A DNA stretch of 64,000 nucleotides from positions 186,001-250,000 of the forward strand of contig CAWBOV010000003.1 in assembly GCA_963790525.1 (NCBI GenBank). The letters run 5' to 3'. The translations under genes were made by a program, and so were the position numbers. The notes under the pieces are model-generated. The model had not been told where the DNA came from. It worked only from the letters and a program-made list of their open reading frames with translations, and made no database searches. The DNA is from CAWBOV01 sp963790525. Lineage in GTDB: Bacteria; Actinomycetota; Actinomycetes; Mycobacteriales; Jatrophihabitantaceae. Each line of letters begins with the position of its first letter. The first letter of the stretch is position 1. Below, one piece after another: positions 10,247 through 18,934 of the stretch.

Positions 10247-13200
10247 TCAACTCGGCTGGCCGTCGACGACCGGTGGTCGTTCGGACGCTAGGAATTGGGC
10301 GATGCCACCGCTCGGCGACAGGCCCAGGGGGGTGAACTTGGCGAAGGCCAGTTGGGCGGCGCACGACGCCGCGCGGCGACGCGCATCAGCAGCCCCCCGC
10401 CCATGCCCGCCCGGCCAGTCGACCAGGGGATTGAGTGTCACCTGATCTGCCAGTTGCCACACCGTCGTGCGGAGATGCTCGGTGCCCAGCGCCTCCCGCG
10501 CACCCTGTGCCAGAGCAGGGTCGCCAAGCAGGTCCTCCACCGCAGGACGGAACAGACACGTGCGATCAGGGCACACCTCGGCACAGCCCGGGAAGGGATC
10601 GATATCGCGCTCGAAGAGCCGACGGCTCAGCGCGGCGAAGTCTTCCGCTGCGGCTGCCGCGCCCGTCAGGTCTCCGCGCGCTGCCGCCACGACAACAGTC
10701 GAGAGCCCGTCGGCGAAGGAACGTTGCTCGGCGTAGGACCACCTGCGTTGTGCGCCACGGCGCCGGGCGAGCGCCCGAGTCGAGCGCCAGACAACGCAGC
10801 GCCACGCGCCGCTGGCCGGGTCAGCCGCCCGGGCGGACGGGAACGCCTCGCGGATATGGACGCCGAGGTCGTCCCAGACGTGCAAGGCGCTGATCGGATT
10901 CGCGGCGACAGCCACTGCGATCTGGCTGAAGCGTCGCCGCATCGAGGCTGTCGACGAGACGACAGCGGCGCGGTCGCAGCCGGCTCGGTCGCCCTGGCCG
11001 CAGCAGGAAGGCCCCGGCACGTCGCCAGGCCGCACCCGGCTGCGTAGATCCGCAGAGCTGATCGGTGCGAGGGCGGCCTTCACATCGGCGACCTGGATGA
11101 GGACGGGTGCGTCCTCGCCTTCCGTGAAGACAGCTGCCCGCCCGGCCGGTGCCAAAGTGGCCAACGATCGCATCTGAAGGTCGGTCATCGCTGTGCTGGT
11201 GCCGAGCGCTCGCCGATCGTCCTCGGCCACGATGCGATGCGTCACCTTGAGGCCGGTGTTCTTGATGACCTCCGGGGCGAGACGGGACGGCACCTGGTCG
11301 GCGATGACGAGTCCCTGACCGTACGCCCGGATCTCGGCGAGCAGATCGGTGAACGTCTCGACCGCCTTCCCTCCGGCGCCGTTGAAGTCCTTGTCACCGT
11401 GGCCCTGCGCCGATAGCAGCCGATGCGCCTCCTCGACCACGAGCAGGTGCCGCAGACCGTCGTGATGACCCTGCGCACGCCGATGCTCGGCCAGCCGGAT
11501 GAGCAGCAGGCCCATGAGGAAGGCCTTGTCCTCGCCGTCGCCGAGCGCCTCCAGTTCGATGACGGCGGGCCGGTCGAACAGGGTGGCGACGTCGGTCGAC
11601 CTGGTCGTGTCGAGCATCCGGCCCTTTCCACCGACACGTAGCCCGCTCAGCTTGGTCGACAGCGCGCCGCGAACCCGGGCGAGCGCCTCGGCGTCGTAGC
11701 CCGATCCGTCGATCACGTCGTCGACGCGCTCGCTCAGGTCGGTCAGCGTCGGGAAGGCATCGCCCGGTGCGCCCTCGCCGCCGATTCGATCGTTGATGTT
11801 GGCGATGACGTCCCAACCGCGATCCTGGTAGGCCAGATGCAGCGCCTGCTCGAGGATCTGCGGCAAGGGTGACCAGAGCGCGAACGACACGGCGAACAGG
11901 GCGCGGACAAGATCGATGTGGGCAGCCACGGTGGTGCCGGGCGGCACCTCGAGCGGGTTGATGCGAAGCGGGGAGATCGTCTCGTCGCCGGCGGTGAAGA
12001 CCCGGAGATCCGCGCCCAGCCGCGGATCGCTGAGCAACGCGCGGTACTCGGTCTTGGCGGGCTCGAGCACGAGGAAGCCGGCTCCGCAGGCACTCGCGGC
12101 CACCAACAGGGCGACGACCGTGTTGGTCTTGCCGGAACCGGTGACGCCCGAGACGAATGCGTGCCGCGTCAGGCCATCGGGGTCCAGAACGTACGGGCTC
12201 GTCGTCACCTGTGCTCGGTTGACGACGTGCCCGAGAGCCAGCCACCGGCCGGTGGGATCCTCCCGGGTCCAGGTGTCGAAGACGGGAACCTGCTCGACGG
12301 CGTAGCCGGGCTGCTCCTGCTCGGGCAGGTGGACGTAGGCCGCAAGCTGGTAGCTGGACAGGACGGTCTGCGCGGCGAAGGGATAGCGGAAGACGCTCGG
12401 GGTCGGCGGCCCCTCGACGTCGGGCAGCGCCCACCGCTCGGCGAGCTCGTGCACCGACGGGGAATCGATGACCCGGATCGGCAAGGGAGAGGAGTACGGC
12501 CCAGAGAAGATCCCGGCCCAGGTCGCGGCGAGGCGGGCGTATCCGGCGGAGTCCCCGCGCAGGTACACGGCGGTGCGCCACGCGCCCACGGCGCCTGCAC
12601 GGCTCATCGCGCCGAGCCCGGAGTCCAGCAGCTCCAGGTAGGCACGCACCGGAGGGCTCGGCTCCGACCGCCCCGCTGCGGCATGGACCAGCCGGGCTTC
12701 GTTCAGCAACGCGTCGCGCATCGAGCGGCGGCCGGCCTCGCCGATCGGCTGCGCCACGACGACCACCGACCACTGATCGTTCGGCAACGCCCGGATGAGC
12801 CGATCCATGGGCGTGGCCGGGTCGTCGGGGCGCCCAGCAGCCGGGTCGGGGACGCCGATCACGTATCCCGCACCGCTCCACGCCGACGTGCCTGGATCAC
12901 CCCCGCTGACCGCCGATGAGCGGACGTCGGTGTAGCAGCCGGCCAGCAAGCCGCTCAGCATCCGTTGCCGGTCCGCCAGATCCGTTGTACCCGAACGAGA
13001 TGACCACACACCTGTGCGGACGAACAGGCCACGTTCGGCGCGGCCGATCTCGAAGGCGAGGCCGGTCCGCCCGTGCAGCCCGGCAAGGACATCGGCCGTG
13101 CGGGGCAGCGCCTGGGACAACCGGCCTTCGTGGTCGTCCTTGCCCGGCGCCGGAGTCGCCCGCGCCTCGGCCAGCTTGCCCTTGTCGACCACGCCGATGC

Positions 13201-13354
13201 CGCGGATCGCGCTCACCAGATGCGACTGCGCCCACGTGCAGGGCTGCGCCGCGGCGCCGAGCGGACTCGGCTGCCGCGACCATTGGCCCTGCAGGTAATC
13301 GATGCGCTCGCTCAGGTTCGCCAGGGGATCCGTCGCTCCACCCAGGCCGGTCAC
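10247..13354 (-). CDS. HerA/DUF87-type ATPase, 1035 residues
   Basis: A large P-loop ATPase. Residues about 400-408 hold the Walker A motif (FVSGVTGSGKTNT), about 635 the Walker B (LLVVEEAHRLLS), followed by DLLAEIRAYGQGLVIADQVP and APEVIKNTGLKVTHRIVAED, the pattern of HerA/VirB4-like motors (DUF87). The first 390 residues resemble no family I know, with a NDQWSVVVVAQP segment as in DUF87 relatives. The C-terminal 250 residues carry two Cys clusters, CCGQGDRAGC and CAEVCPDRTC, possible metal sites. The GTG start at 13352-13354 overlaps the stop of the membrane protein gene upstream (GTGA), so translation is coupled. The frame is intact. A role as the motor of an envelope machine that moves DNA or protein is inferred from its neighbours. 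Confidence 0.85.
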   Translation of the reverse strand: MTGLGGATDPLANLSERIDYLQGQWSRQPSPLGAAAQPCTWAQSHLVSAIRGIGVVDKGKLAEARATPAPGKDDHEGRLSQALPRTADVLAGLHGRTGLAFEIGRAERGLFVRTGVWSSRSGTTDLADRQRMLSGLLAGCYTDVRSSAVSGGDPGTSAWSGAGYVIGVPDPAAGRPDDPATPMDRLIRALPNDQWSVVVVAQPIGEAGRRSMRDALLNEARLVHAAAGRSEPSPPVRAYLELLDSGLGAMSRAGAVGAWRTAVYLRGDSAGYARLAATWAGIFSGPYSSPLPIRVIDSPSVHELAERWALPDVEGPPTPSVFRYPFAAQTVLSSYQLAAYVHLPEQEQPGYAVEQVPVFDTWTREDPTGRWLALGHVVNRAQVTTSPYVLDPDGLTRHAFVSGVTGSGKTNTVVALLVAASACGAGFLVLEPAKTEYRALLSDPRLGADLRVFTAGDETISPLRINPLEVPPGTTVAAHIDLVRALFAVSFALWSPLPQILEQALHLAYQDRGWDVIANINDRIGGEGAPGDAFPTLTDLSERVDDVIDGSGYDAEALARVRGALSTKLSGLRVGGKGRMLDTTRSTDVATLFDRPAVIELEALGDGEDKAFLMGLLLIRLAEHRRAQGHHDGLRHLLVVEEAHRLLSAQGHGDKDFNGAGGKAVETFTDLLAEIRAYGQGLVIADQVPSRLAPEVIKNTGLKVTHRIVAEDDRRALGTSTAMTDLQMRSLATLAPAGRAAVFTEGEDAPVLIQVADVKAALAPISSADLRSRVRPGDVPGPSCCGQGDRAGCDRAAVVSSTASMRRRFSQIAVAVAANPISALHVWDDLGVHIREAFPSARAADPASGAWRCVVWRSTRALARRRGAQRRWSYAEQRSFADGLSTVVVAAARGDLTGAAAAAEDFAALSRRLFERDIDPFPGCAEVCPDRTCLFRPAVEDLLGDPALAQGAREALGTEHLRTTVWQLADQVTLNPLVDWPGGHGRGAADARRRAASCAAQLAFAKFTPLGLSPSGGIAQFLASERPPVVDGQPS

Positions 13355-14037
13355 CGCAGCCACCCGGACAGCCCGGCAGCACTGGCGATCTCGACCCCGA
13401 GGGCGAAGGTGCCGAGCGCGGCGACCGCGGTCGCGCCGACGCGGACGGGACGGGGCAGGGACCGGCGCGGACCCGGACGGCGACCCCGACTGATCGACTT
13501 CCGGATCACCTCGATGAAGGCGTAGACCAGTACGCTGCCGACCGCCAAGGCAAGGCCGGCAAACGCCAGCGGCGAGGGTCCGGTCCTGGTGGATGTGGCG
13601 AACCCGATGAGGAAGATGGCGAAGCCGGTCAGCATGACGCAGACCATCACCGCCTGCGGATACGCATGTGGGCGGCTCGTCACGCCGAACTGCGAGTCGG
13701 TCGTGACATTGTGCAGCTCGGATGCCTGCACGGGTCGCCCGGGCGTCCAGTCCGGCGGGATCTGCACCCAGTTGCCCTCGCTGACCACGCCCCACAGCGC
13801 CTCGCCGCGCATCTCGACCGCGATGGCCGGCCGTCGGTTGCCGGCTGCGTCGAAGCGCTCGACCCGGAAGGTCAGGACCTGGTCGCTGCTGGCGTCGCCC
13901 CCGGAGCCGCGGGACTCGGTGCGCTGCTGAAGGTCTCGGACCACACCCACGTCCGGATCGGTGGCCCGCGGGGTGTGCTCGCGAGCCGATTGCGGCTCGG
14001 CGTCCTGCCCTGGGAACCAGCCGGTCTCCTCGCCCAT
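13351..14037 (-). CDS. Membrane protein with an N-terminal cytosolic beta domain and three helices
   Basis: A 228-residue protein starting at ATG 14035-14037 (MGEETGWFPGQDAEPQ). Residues about 50-125 form a small beta-rich domain (FRVERFDAAGNRRPAIAVEM, GEALWGVVSEGNWVQIPPDW, ELHNVTTDSQFGV), a pattern I have seen in uncharacterised actinobacterial proteins. Hydrophobic helices follow: AVMVCVMLTGFAIFLIGFA, PLAFAGLALAVGSVLVYAFI and VGATAVAALGTFALGVEIAS, with a basic loop of GRRPGPRRSLPR between the second and third. It lies 11 bases after the preceding gene and overlaps the ATPase start by four bases. It is probably the membrane partner of the ATPase. The function is unknown. Confidence 0.75.
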   Translation of the reverse strand: MGEETGWFPGQDAEPQSAREHTPRATDPDVGVVRDLQQRTESRGSGGDASSDQVLTFRVERFDAAGNRRPAIAVEMRGEALWGVVSEGNWVQIPPDWTPGRPVQASELHNVTTDSQFGVTSRPHAYPQAVMVCVMLTGFAIFLIGFATSTRTGPSPLAFAGLALAVGSVLVYAFIEVIRKSISRGRRPGPRRSLPRPVRVGATAVAALGTFALGVEIASAAGLSGWLR

Positions 14038-14048
14038 CGTCACCACCT

Positions 14049-14678
14049 TCAGCTCGCTGCGGAACGATGGGTGGGCGAGTCGAGGTTCTCCTGCGCTACC
14101 TCGGCGCGACGCAGTGGCGTCACGCAGGCGGTGTCGCCGGGCACGGCTTCCCGCCACACATATCCCTGGCTGCACGTGGCGATCCCGTAGACACCTCCCG
14201 GCGGTTGGGGATGGCGTTGCGCCTGAACCGCCGCGAGGTCCTCTCCGGCGGCGGCCGCCCGATCGGCCGGAGAGACGCAGGCGTCGTCACCGGGAACGGC
14301 CAACCGGAAGACATAACCCGCCTGACACCCGGTCGAGGTGGCCAGTCCCTGCGCGGTGCGCGCGATCCGCGCTGCCGATGCGCCGGCAGCTCGGGCTCCG
14401 GAATGGCCGGAGGAGGTGGACAGGCGGCCGGCGACAACCACGGTCGTCATTCCGGCCAGGAGCATGAACGCCAGGAGCAGCAACACCGACATCGACGGCG
14501 ACAGGCGGCGGCGTCGCGTCGACGTGGTGCGCCGGTGCCCGCGCGACGGAGGCACCCAACCAGGCCCACCCGGCGTGCCCGGTGGTATCCAGCCGGCACC
14601 GCCGGGAGTTCCCGTAACGGCGGTGCCCGGGCTACCCGGCGCGCCGGGGAGCGGAGTCCACGGCGGAGGCGCGGTCAT
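14049..14678 (-). CDS. Single-pass membrane protein with two extracellular GYVxRxAVPGD repeats
   Basis: A 209-residue protein, first gene of the operon, from ATG 14676-14678. It has a Pro/Gly-rich N-terminus (PGGAGWIPPGTPGGPGWVPP), a basic stretch, and one membrane helix (MSVLLLLAFMLLAGMTTVVV), so about 125 residues lie outside. The outside part contains two copies of a small Cys-bearing repeat: CQAGYVFRLAVPGDDACVSP and CSQGYVWREAVPGDTACVTP, each followed by an Arg and a helix. Such repeats occur in many exported actinobacterial proteins and may bind cell-wall or other ligands; that role is not established. It is likely a surface part of the system encoded with the ATPase and nuclease-like protein. 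Confidence 0.75.
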   Translation of the reverse strand: MTAPPPWTPLPGAPGSPGTAVTGTPGGAGWIPPGTPGGPGWVPPSRGHRRTTSTRRRRLSPSMSVLLLLAFMLLAGMTTVVVAGRLSTSSGHSGARAAGASAARIARTAQGLATSTGCQAGYVFRLAVPGDDACVSPADRAAAAGEDLAAVQAQRHPQPPGGVYGIATCSQGYVWREAVPGDTACVTPLRRAEVAQENLDSPTHRSAAS

Positions 14679-14942
14679 CGTCGTTCTCGCGTCGTCGCTG
14701 GACGCCTGGGACGGTGCGGGCTGATGGTCGGCATGGGTGACGCTCCTTCGGCTGCGGCCGTGATGTCGGCCGCACACGCATCCATACGGAGGACTGCCGA
14801 ACTGCCCTGATACGCACTGAAAGAAGATTTACATCCCCTGTGGGATGCGGATGCGGGATGACGAGCGCCTTCGGGTCGAGCCGGGCGGACGACCGGTTAC
14901 CGTGCGAGTCACCACGCACGATGCACGAGGGAGGGGACTGCG

Positions 14943-15304
14943 ATGGCCGACGCCGACGACGTCCGCCGCGTGGCACTGGGGCTCGCGCAGGTCGTCGAGA
15001 TCGAGAGCGAGGGTTTCGATTTCCGCGTGGCAGGTAAGGGGTTCGTCTGGTCCTATCCGGAGCGCAACCCAGGCCGGCGCAGGGTGATCTGCACGGATAT
15101 CGCGGTGCTGTACGTCGGTGACGAGGCGGAGAAACAGGCGCTGCTACTGGGCGAACCGGAGCTCTTCTTCACCGAGCGCGGTACGACGGGTTCCCGTTGG
15201 TGATGGTCCGGCTCGAGCTCCTCGACGGTGACCGGCTCGAGGAGCTGGTGACCGACGCCTGGCGGATGCGGCTGGGAGGCGACGCTGCGCTCAGCGACAC
15301 CTGA
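14943..15304 (+). CDS. MmcQ/YjbR-type protein, one frameshift
   Basis: A small protein of the MmcQ/YjbR fold (double-wing DNA-binding-like domain of unknown role). The ATG at 14943-14945 gives MADADDVRRVALGLAQVVEI, then DFRVAGKGFVWSYPER, VICTDIAVLYVGDEAEKQAL and PELFFTERG. A missing base near 15180 breaks the frame; the next frame gives YDGFPLVMVRLELLDGDRLE, LVTDAWRMRLGGD and a TGA at 15302-15304. The corrected length is about 120 residues, normal for the family. It is divergent from the ATPase operon and probably unrelated to it. Confidence 0.8.
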
Positions 15305-15342
15305 CGTGGTGGCCCGGCAGATTGTCGGCGGCTGCCACCGCA

Positions 15343-15825
15343 CTACTGGAGCAGGGTGTCCATCGCTTGTCGTGACAACACATCGCCGGTAGCGCTGAGC
15401 GCCTGAACAACGGTTGCTGTCACTCGGTTTACATGGCTGATGACCGCCAAACCTTTCCCAGTCGATGGACTGACAGCGGTTGTGGCCACCTTCGTCAGGC
15501 CAGCTCCAAAGTCGACCTGTATCTCATGAACGGCAGGCGAACACCTGAAGATCAGGTGCGTGACGACGTCGTCAGCCGTCGAAGCCACCCCGAGCAGTTC
15601 CGACGCTTCGAGTTCCGGTTGGATCGTCTCCAACATCGGCCTGAATTCATCGTCCACCTTGAGGCGCAACTGTTGGGCGATGGCCGTCGCGTCGAAGGGC
15701 AGCGGATGCCTGCCGTCGTACAACTTCCAGGAACTCAGCTCGTCAGATCCTTCGACCACGATTGCGAGAACCGAGTAATCGAAAGAAATCCGATTCGACA
15801 TCTGACTACCGTCGTCCTGTTCCAT
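15343..15825 (-). CDS. Hypothetical protein
   Basis: A 160-residue protein from the ATG at 15823-15825 (MEQDDGSQMSNRISFDYSVL); a second Met at 15801 is equally possible. The open frame extends 40 codons further upstream, but that part is Pro/Arg-rich and looks like read-through. No signal peptide or membrane helix is seen. The sequence DELSSWKLYDGRHPLPFDAT and the acidic middle do not bring a family to mind. Base composition is clearly less GC-rich than in neighbouring genes, which suggests recent acquisition. The 270 bases upstream of it contain no gene I can support. Confidence 0.55.
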   Translation of the reverse strand: MEQDDGSQMSNRISFDYSVLAIVVEGSDELSSWKLYDGRHPLPFDATAIAQQLRLKVDDEFRPMLETIQPELEASELLGVASTADDVVTHLIFRCSPAVHEIQVDFGAGLTKVATTAVSPSTGKGLAVISHVNRVTATVVQALSATGDVLSRQAMDTLLQ

Positions 15826-16095
15826 GCTGGGCCGGTCACTCCTAGTTACAAGTGTCCAACAGGGAGGCCCCCGTCGTGGCGGAGGTTCCACCGCTGTGAA
15901 ACGAGGTGGCGGGTGAACTGGTCGGGGGCCCCGTCGGTGAATCACGACGCGATCTTTGCTTGACGGTTGTATCGAACATACCGTGCGAAGTCAACCAAAG
16001 CCCCAAGCGGGAGTAGCCGAGCTCAGGAGCGTCGATCTACAGCCAGGGCGGCGACTGGGGCTGGGTCGTGTACCGCCTGACAACAACGTGTCAGG

Positions 16096-16557
16096 TCAGC
16101 GACGCCTGGAGCGGCGCGGTGAGACGGCCGGGCGCGACGGAGCCCGGCGGAGCCAGACCAGTGCCAGTATCGGCAGGACCGCGGGCAGGTAGCCGTAGCC
16201 GATGCCGTACCCGGACCACACCGTTGAGTCGGGGAACGTGTGCGGATCCGCGTAGCTCCAGGTGCCGACCGCGAGCACGCCGACGAGTTCGACGCTGCAG
16301 GCCAGAAACGCGGGCCGACGGGCATTGGCGACGATGGCGGCGAGCGCGGCGAGATAGATCACCGCGGCCACCGCGGACAGGACGTAAGCCGTCGGTGCGT
16401 GATGGAACATCGTGGCCAGCTGGAAGGCCGACCTCCCCGTCGCTGCGAGCGCCAGCAGGCCGTAGAAGAACGTCAGTATCCGCCCGGGCCCCGCCGTGAG
16501 GACGGTTCCCTGGCCTGCGCCTGTCCCGTCAGCCATGCGCCCTGTCCCGTCAGCCAT
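16096..16557 (-). CDS. Four-helix integral membrane protein
   Basis: About 153 residues from ATG 16555-16557 (MADGTGRMADGTGAGQ). Hydrophobic segments: ILTFFYGLLALAATGRSAFQ, YVLSAVAAVIYLAALAAIV, LACSVELVGVLAVGTWSYA and YGYLPAVLPILALVWL. An ATGRSAFQL motif and a conserved DSTVWSGYGIGYGYLPAVLP loop mark an actinobacterial membrane family of unknown function. The short direct repeat at the start (MADGTG twice) leaves two possible start codons. Its first bases overlap the end of the upstream membrane-protein gene by eight bases, so the two are coupled and probably act together. Confidence 0.75.
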   Translation of the reverse strand: MADGTGRMADGTGAGQGTVLTAGPGRILTFFYGLLALAATGRSAFQLATMFHHAPTAYVLSAVAAVIYLAALAAIVANARRPAFLACSVELVGVLAVGTWSYADPHTFPDSTVWSGYGIGYGYLPAVLPILALVWLRRAPSRPAVSPRRSRRR

Positions 16558-16915
16558 GCGCCGACCACAGCTGATCGATGCGGGCGAACAACACGCAGAC
16601 CACCAGGGCACCGCCGGCCAGGACGGCGCCGCTCCAGCGCGACGGTTCGGCCCAGCTCAGCGCAACCGCGACGGGCAGGGTGAGCGCGATGGCGGCGAGG
16701 TAGGCGATGACCACGACGACCGCACCGGGGACATGGTGGCCGCCGATGAGCCCGGCCACCCGGACGCCCACGTAGACGAGCACCGCCAGCTCGGTCACCG
16801 CCGCGGCCGCGAGGTCGAGCCGGGTCGTCAGCTGGTTGCGGAGGACGCGGAGCCCGGCACCCGCCGCGGTGCCCAGGGCCAGCACGACGCAGATCAGGGT
16901 GACCACTCCTGTCAT
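16550..16915 (-). CDS. Integral membrane protein, partner of the following gene
   Basis: A 121-residue protein from ATG 16913-16915 (MTGVVTLICVVLALGTAAGA). Four hydrophobic segments include LAAAAVTELAVLVYVGVRVA, VPGAVVVVIAYLAAIALTLP and GAVLAGGALVVCVLFARI. Similar small proteins occur next to the preceding type in actinobacteria. Overlap of the stop with the start of the next gene (eight bases) supports an obligate pair. No catalytic or transport motif is visible. Confidence 0.75.
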   Translation of the reverse strand: MTGVVTLICVVLALGTAAGAGLRVLRNQLTTRLDLAAAAVTELAVLVYVGVRVAGLIGGHHVPGAVVVVIAYLAAIALTLPVAVALSWAEPSRWSGAVLAGGALVVCVLFARIDQLWSAHG

Positions 16916-17031
16916 CCGCACGCCACCTCCGATCGCCCTCGCCCGTGCCGCGGGTCTCCCGCAGGTCTCACAACCTACGGCGGCGGGACCCGGCGCGGTC
17001 CACCGAGTCCCGGCCCCGGTCGGAACCCGCG

Positions 17032-17775
17032 TCAGTGGCGGGACAGGCGCGCCAGAACCTGGTCGTAGGTTCCGTCGAGTTCGGCGTTGCGGAGGACCTT
17101 CACGCGTTCCACCAGGATCTCCTCGGCTGCCGGCTGGGTCTCCAGCAGCGTCATCGTCTCGGTGAGGTAGTCCTCCAGGGGCATGGAGTTCGGGTCGTCC
17201 TCCTGACCCATGAGCGCGGTCCGGACGGCGGGTGGCACGAGCTCGATCACCTGGATCGAGGTATCGGACAGTTGCACGCGCAGGCCGCGGCTCAACGAGT
17301 GGATCGCTGCCTTGGTCGCGTTGTAGGTGGGCGTGATCGGCAACGGCACGAAGGCCAGCCCCGAGGACACGGTGACGATCGCGGCGTCCTGTGCGCCGGC
17401 GAGGAACTCGGTGAACGCCGCGACCAACCGCAACGGTCCGAGCAGGTTGGTCGTCACCGTCGCCTCCGCCACCGCCAGGAAGTCCGCGGTGTGCACGTCC
17501 TCGGGCTGCATGATCCCGGCCATGGCCACGATCACGTTCAGGTCCGGGTACCGGCGCATCACCTCGGCACTCGCCGCCCGGATCGACGACGGATCGGCCA
17601 TGTCGATGGCAACGATCCCGATCCCCTCGTGCTCGCGGGCGATCTGCTCGAGCAGCTCGGTCCGGCGCCCGCCGACGACGACGGCGTTGCCTGCGGCGTG
17701 AAAGCGCAGGGCGAGACCGAGACCGAGACCGGACGTGCCGCCGGCGATGAAGATTGTGTTCCCTGAGATGTTCAT
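17032..17775 (-). CDS. SDR family oxidoreductase, DltE-like
   Basis: A classical short-chain dehydrogenase of 247 residues. It shows the cofactor site GGTSGLGLGLALRF, an acidic residue block IDMADPSS, the NAG-type motif VAMAGIM, the catalytic Ser in VTVSSGLAFVPLP and the YNATK active-site pair, followed by VPPAVRT. The sequence is closest in pattern to DltE-like oxidoreductases, whose substrates are mostly unknown. It is divergent from an XRE/MmyB-type regulator gene 190 bases away, an arrangement common for SDR genes controlled by that regulator type. Confidence 0.9.
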   Translation of the reverse strand: MNISGNTIFIAGGTSGLGLGLALRFHAAGNAVVVGGRRTELLEQIAREHEGIGIVAIDMADPSSIRAASAEVMRRYPDLNVIVAMAGIMQPEDVHTADFLAVAEATVTTNLLGPLRLVAAFTEFLAGAQDAAIVTVSSGLAFVPLPITPTYNATKAAIHSLSRGLRVQLSDTSIQVIELVPPAVRTALMGQEDDPNSMPLEDYLTETMTLLETQPAAEEILVERVKVLRNAELDGTYDQVLARLSRH

Positions 17776-17964
17776 GCGATGCCTTCGTGGTGTCGGTGGC
17801 CGGACTCGGATGAGCGACCACGCGGTGCTGACCGCTGACGCCAGTCAAGTGCCGCCGCGCAGCGGTAACCAGGACCAGCTCAGGCACTGATCGACAGGTC
17901 CTGGCTACGCGGCCCGCCCTCGATAGGCTGAGGATGACCCCGTTTCGGAAGGCAGGCCGCCACC

Positions 17965-18807
17965 ATGGATCGTTCGGCGCTCGCCGAGTTCCTGCGCACC
18001 CGCCGCGCAGCTCTGCAGCCCGAGGACGTAGGCCTTCCGCGTGGTGCCCGCCGCCGTACGCAGGGGCTGCGGCGGGAGGAGATCGCCACGTTGGCGGGGA
18101 TGTCACCGGACTACTACGCGCGGATCGAGCGGGGGACCGGACCGCATCCGTCCGAGCAGATGATCGCCGCGATCGCTCGCGCTCTCCGGCTCACCCTGGC
18201 CGAACGCGACCATCTGTTCCGGCTCGCCGGGCACACCGCGCCGCACCAGGCGCTGCGCGACGACCACGTCAGCCCGGGCCTGTTACGCGTCCTGGACCGG
18301 CTGCAGGACACGCCGGCGCAGGTGATGAGCGGCCTGGGGGAGACCCTCGCCCAGACCCGCCCCGCCAAGGCGCTGCTCGGGGATCAGACGCGTTTCAGCG
18401 GTCCGGCGCGGAGCATGTACTACCGCTGGTTCACCGACCCGTCCTCGCGCGGGGTGTACGTCCGGGAGGACCATCCCCGCCACGGCCGCACCTTCGTGGC
18501 TCAATTGCGCGGTGCGGCGACTGCGCAGGGACCGCACTCGGCCGCCGCGGAACTGGCCCTGCAGCTGCGCGAGTCGAGCGCGGAGTTCGCGTCCTATTGG
18601 AGTGATCACGAGATCGGGCTGAGCTATCTGGAGGAGAAGCGCTTCGAGCATCCCGAGGTGGGACGGCTCGACCTGTTCTGCCAGACGCTGCTCGAACCGG
18701 AACGGCAGCAGGCGTTGCTCGTGTTCACCGCGACGCCGGGCAGCGTGAGCTACGAGAAGTTGCAGCTTCTGGCCGTGGTGGGCGACCAGGACCTGTCCAT
18801 CACCTGA
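17965..18807 (+). CDS. XRE-family regulator with MmyB-like ligand domain
   Basis: A 280-residue transcription factor. Residues 1-85 form a helix-turn-helix of the XRE type (RRTQGLRREEIATLAGMSPD followed by YYARIERGTGPHPSEQ). Residues 105-270 form the MmyB-like domain (QVMSGLGETLAQTRPAKALL, SMYYRWFTDPSSRGVYV, SDHEIGLSYLEEKRFEHPEV, LVFTATPGSVSYEKLQLL), which binds fatty-acid-like ligands in one studied member. It starts at ATG 17965. It is transcribed away from the DltE-like SDR and probably controls it; no operator is obvious. Confidence 0.9.
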   Translation: MDRSALAEFLRTRRAALQPEDVGLPRGARRRTQGLRREEIATLAGMSPDYYARIERGTGPHPSEQMIAAIARALRLTLAERDHLFRLAGHTAPHQALRDDHVSPGLLRVLDRLQDTPAQVMSGLGETLAQTRPAKALLGDQTRFSGPARSMYYRWFTDPSSRGVYVREDHPRHGRTFVAQLRGAATAQGPHSAAAELALQLRESSAEFASYWSDHEIGLSYLEEKRFEHPEVGRLDLFCQTLLEPERQQALLVFTATPGSVSYEKLQLLAVVGDQDLSIT

Positions 18808-18934
18808 GCGCGACGGCCGCGTGTGCCCGATTTGCGGCGCGGGTTTCCGGCGGTTATGTTCTGGCCGCCGAAGATCAACTCGGCTCCCACCTTCTGTCCG
18901 CTCGGCGGACGCATGCGTACAGGATGTGAACGAC

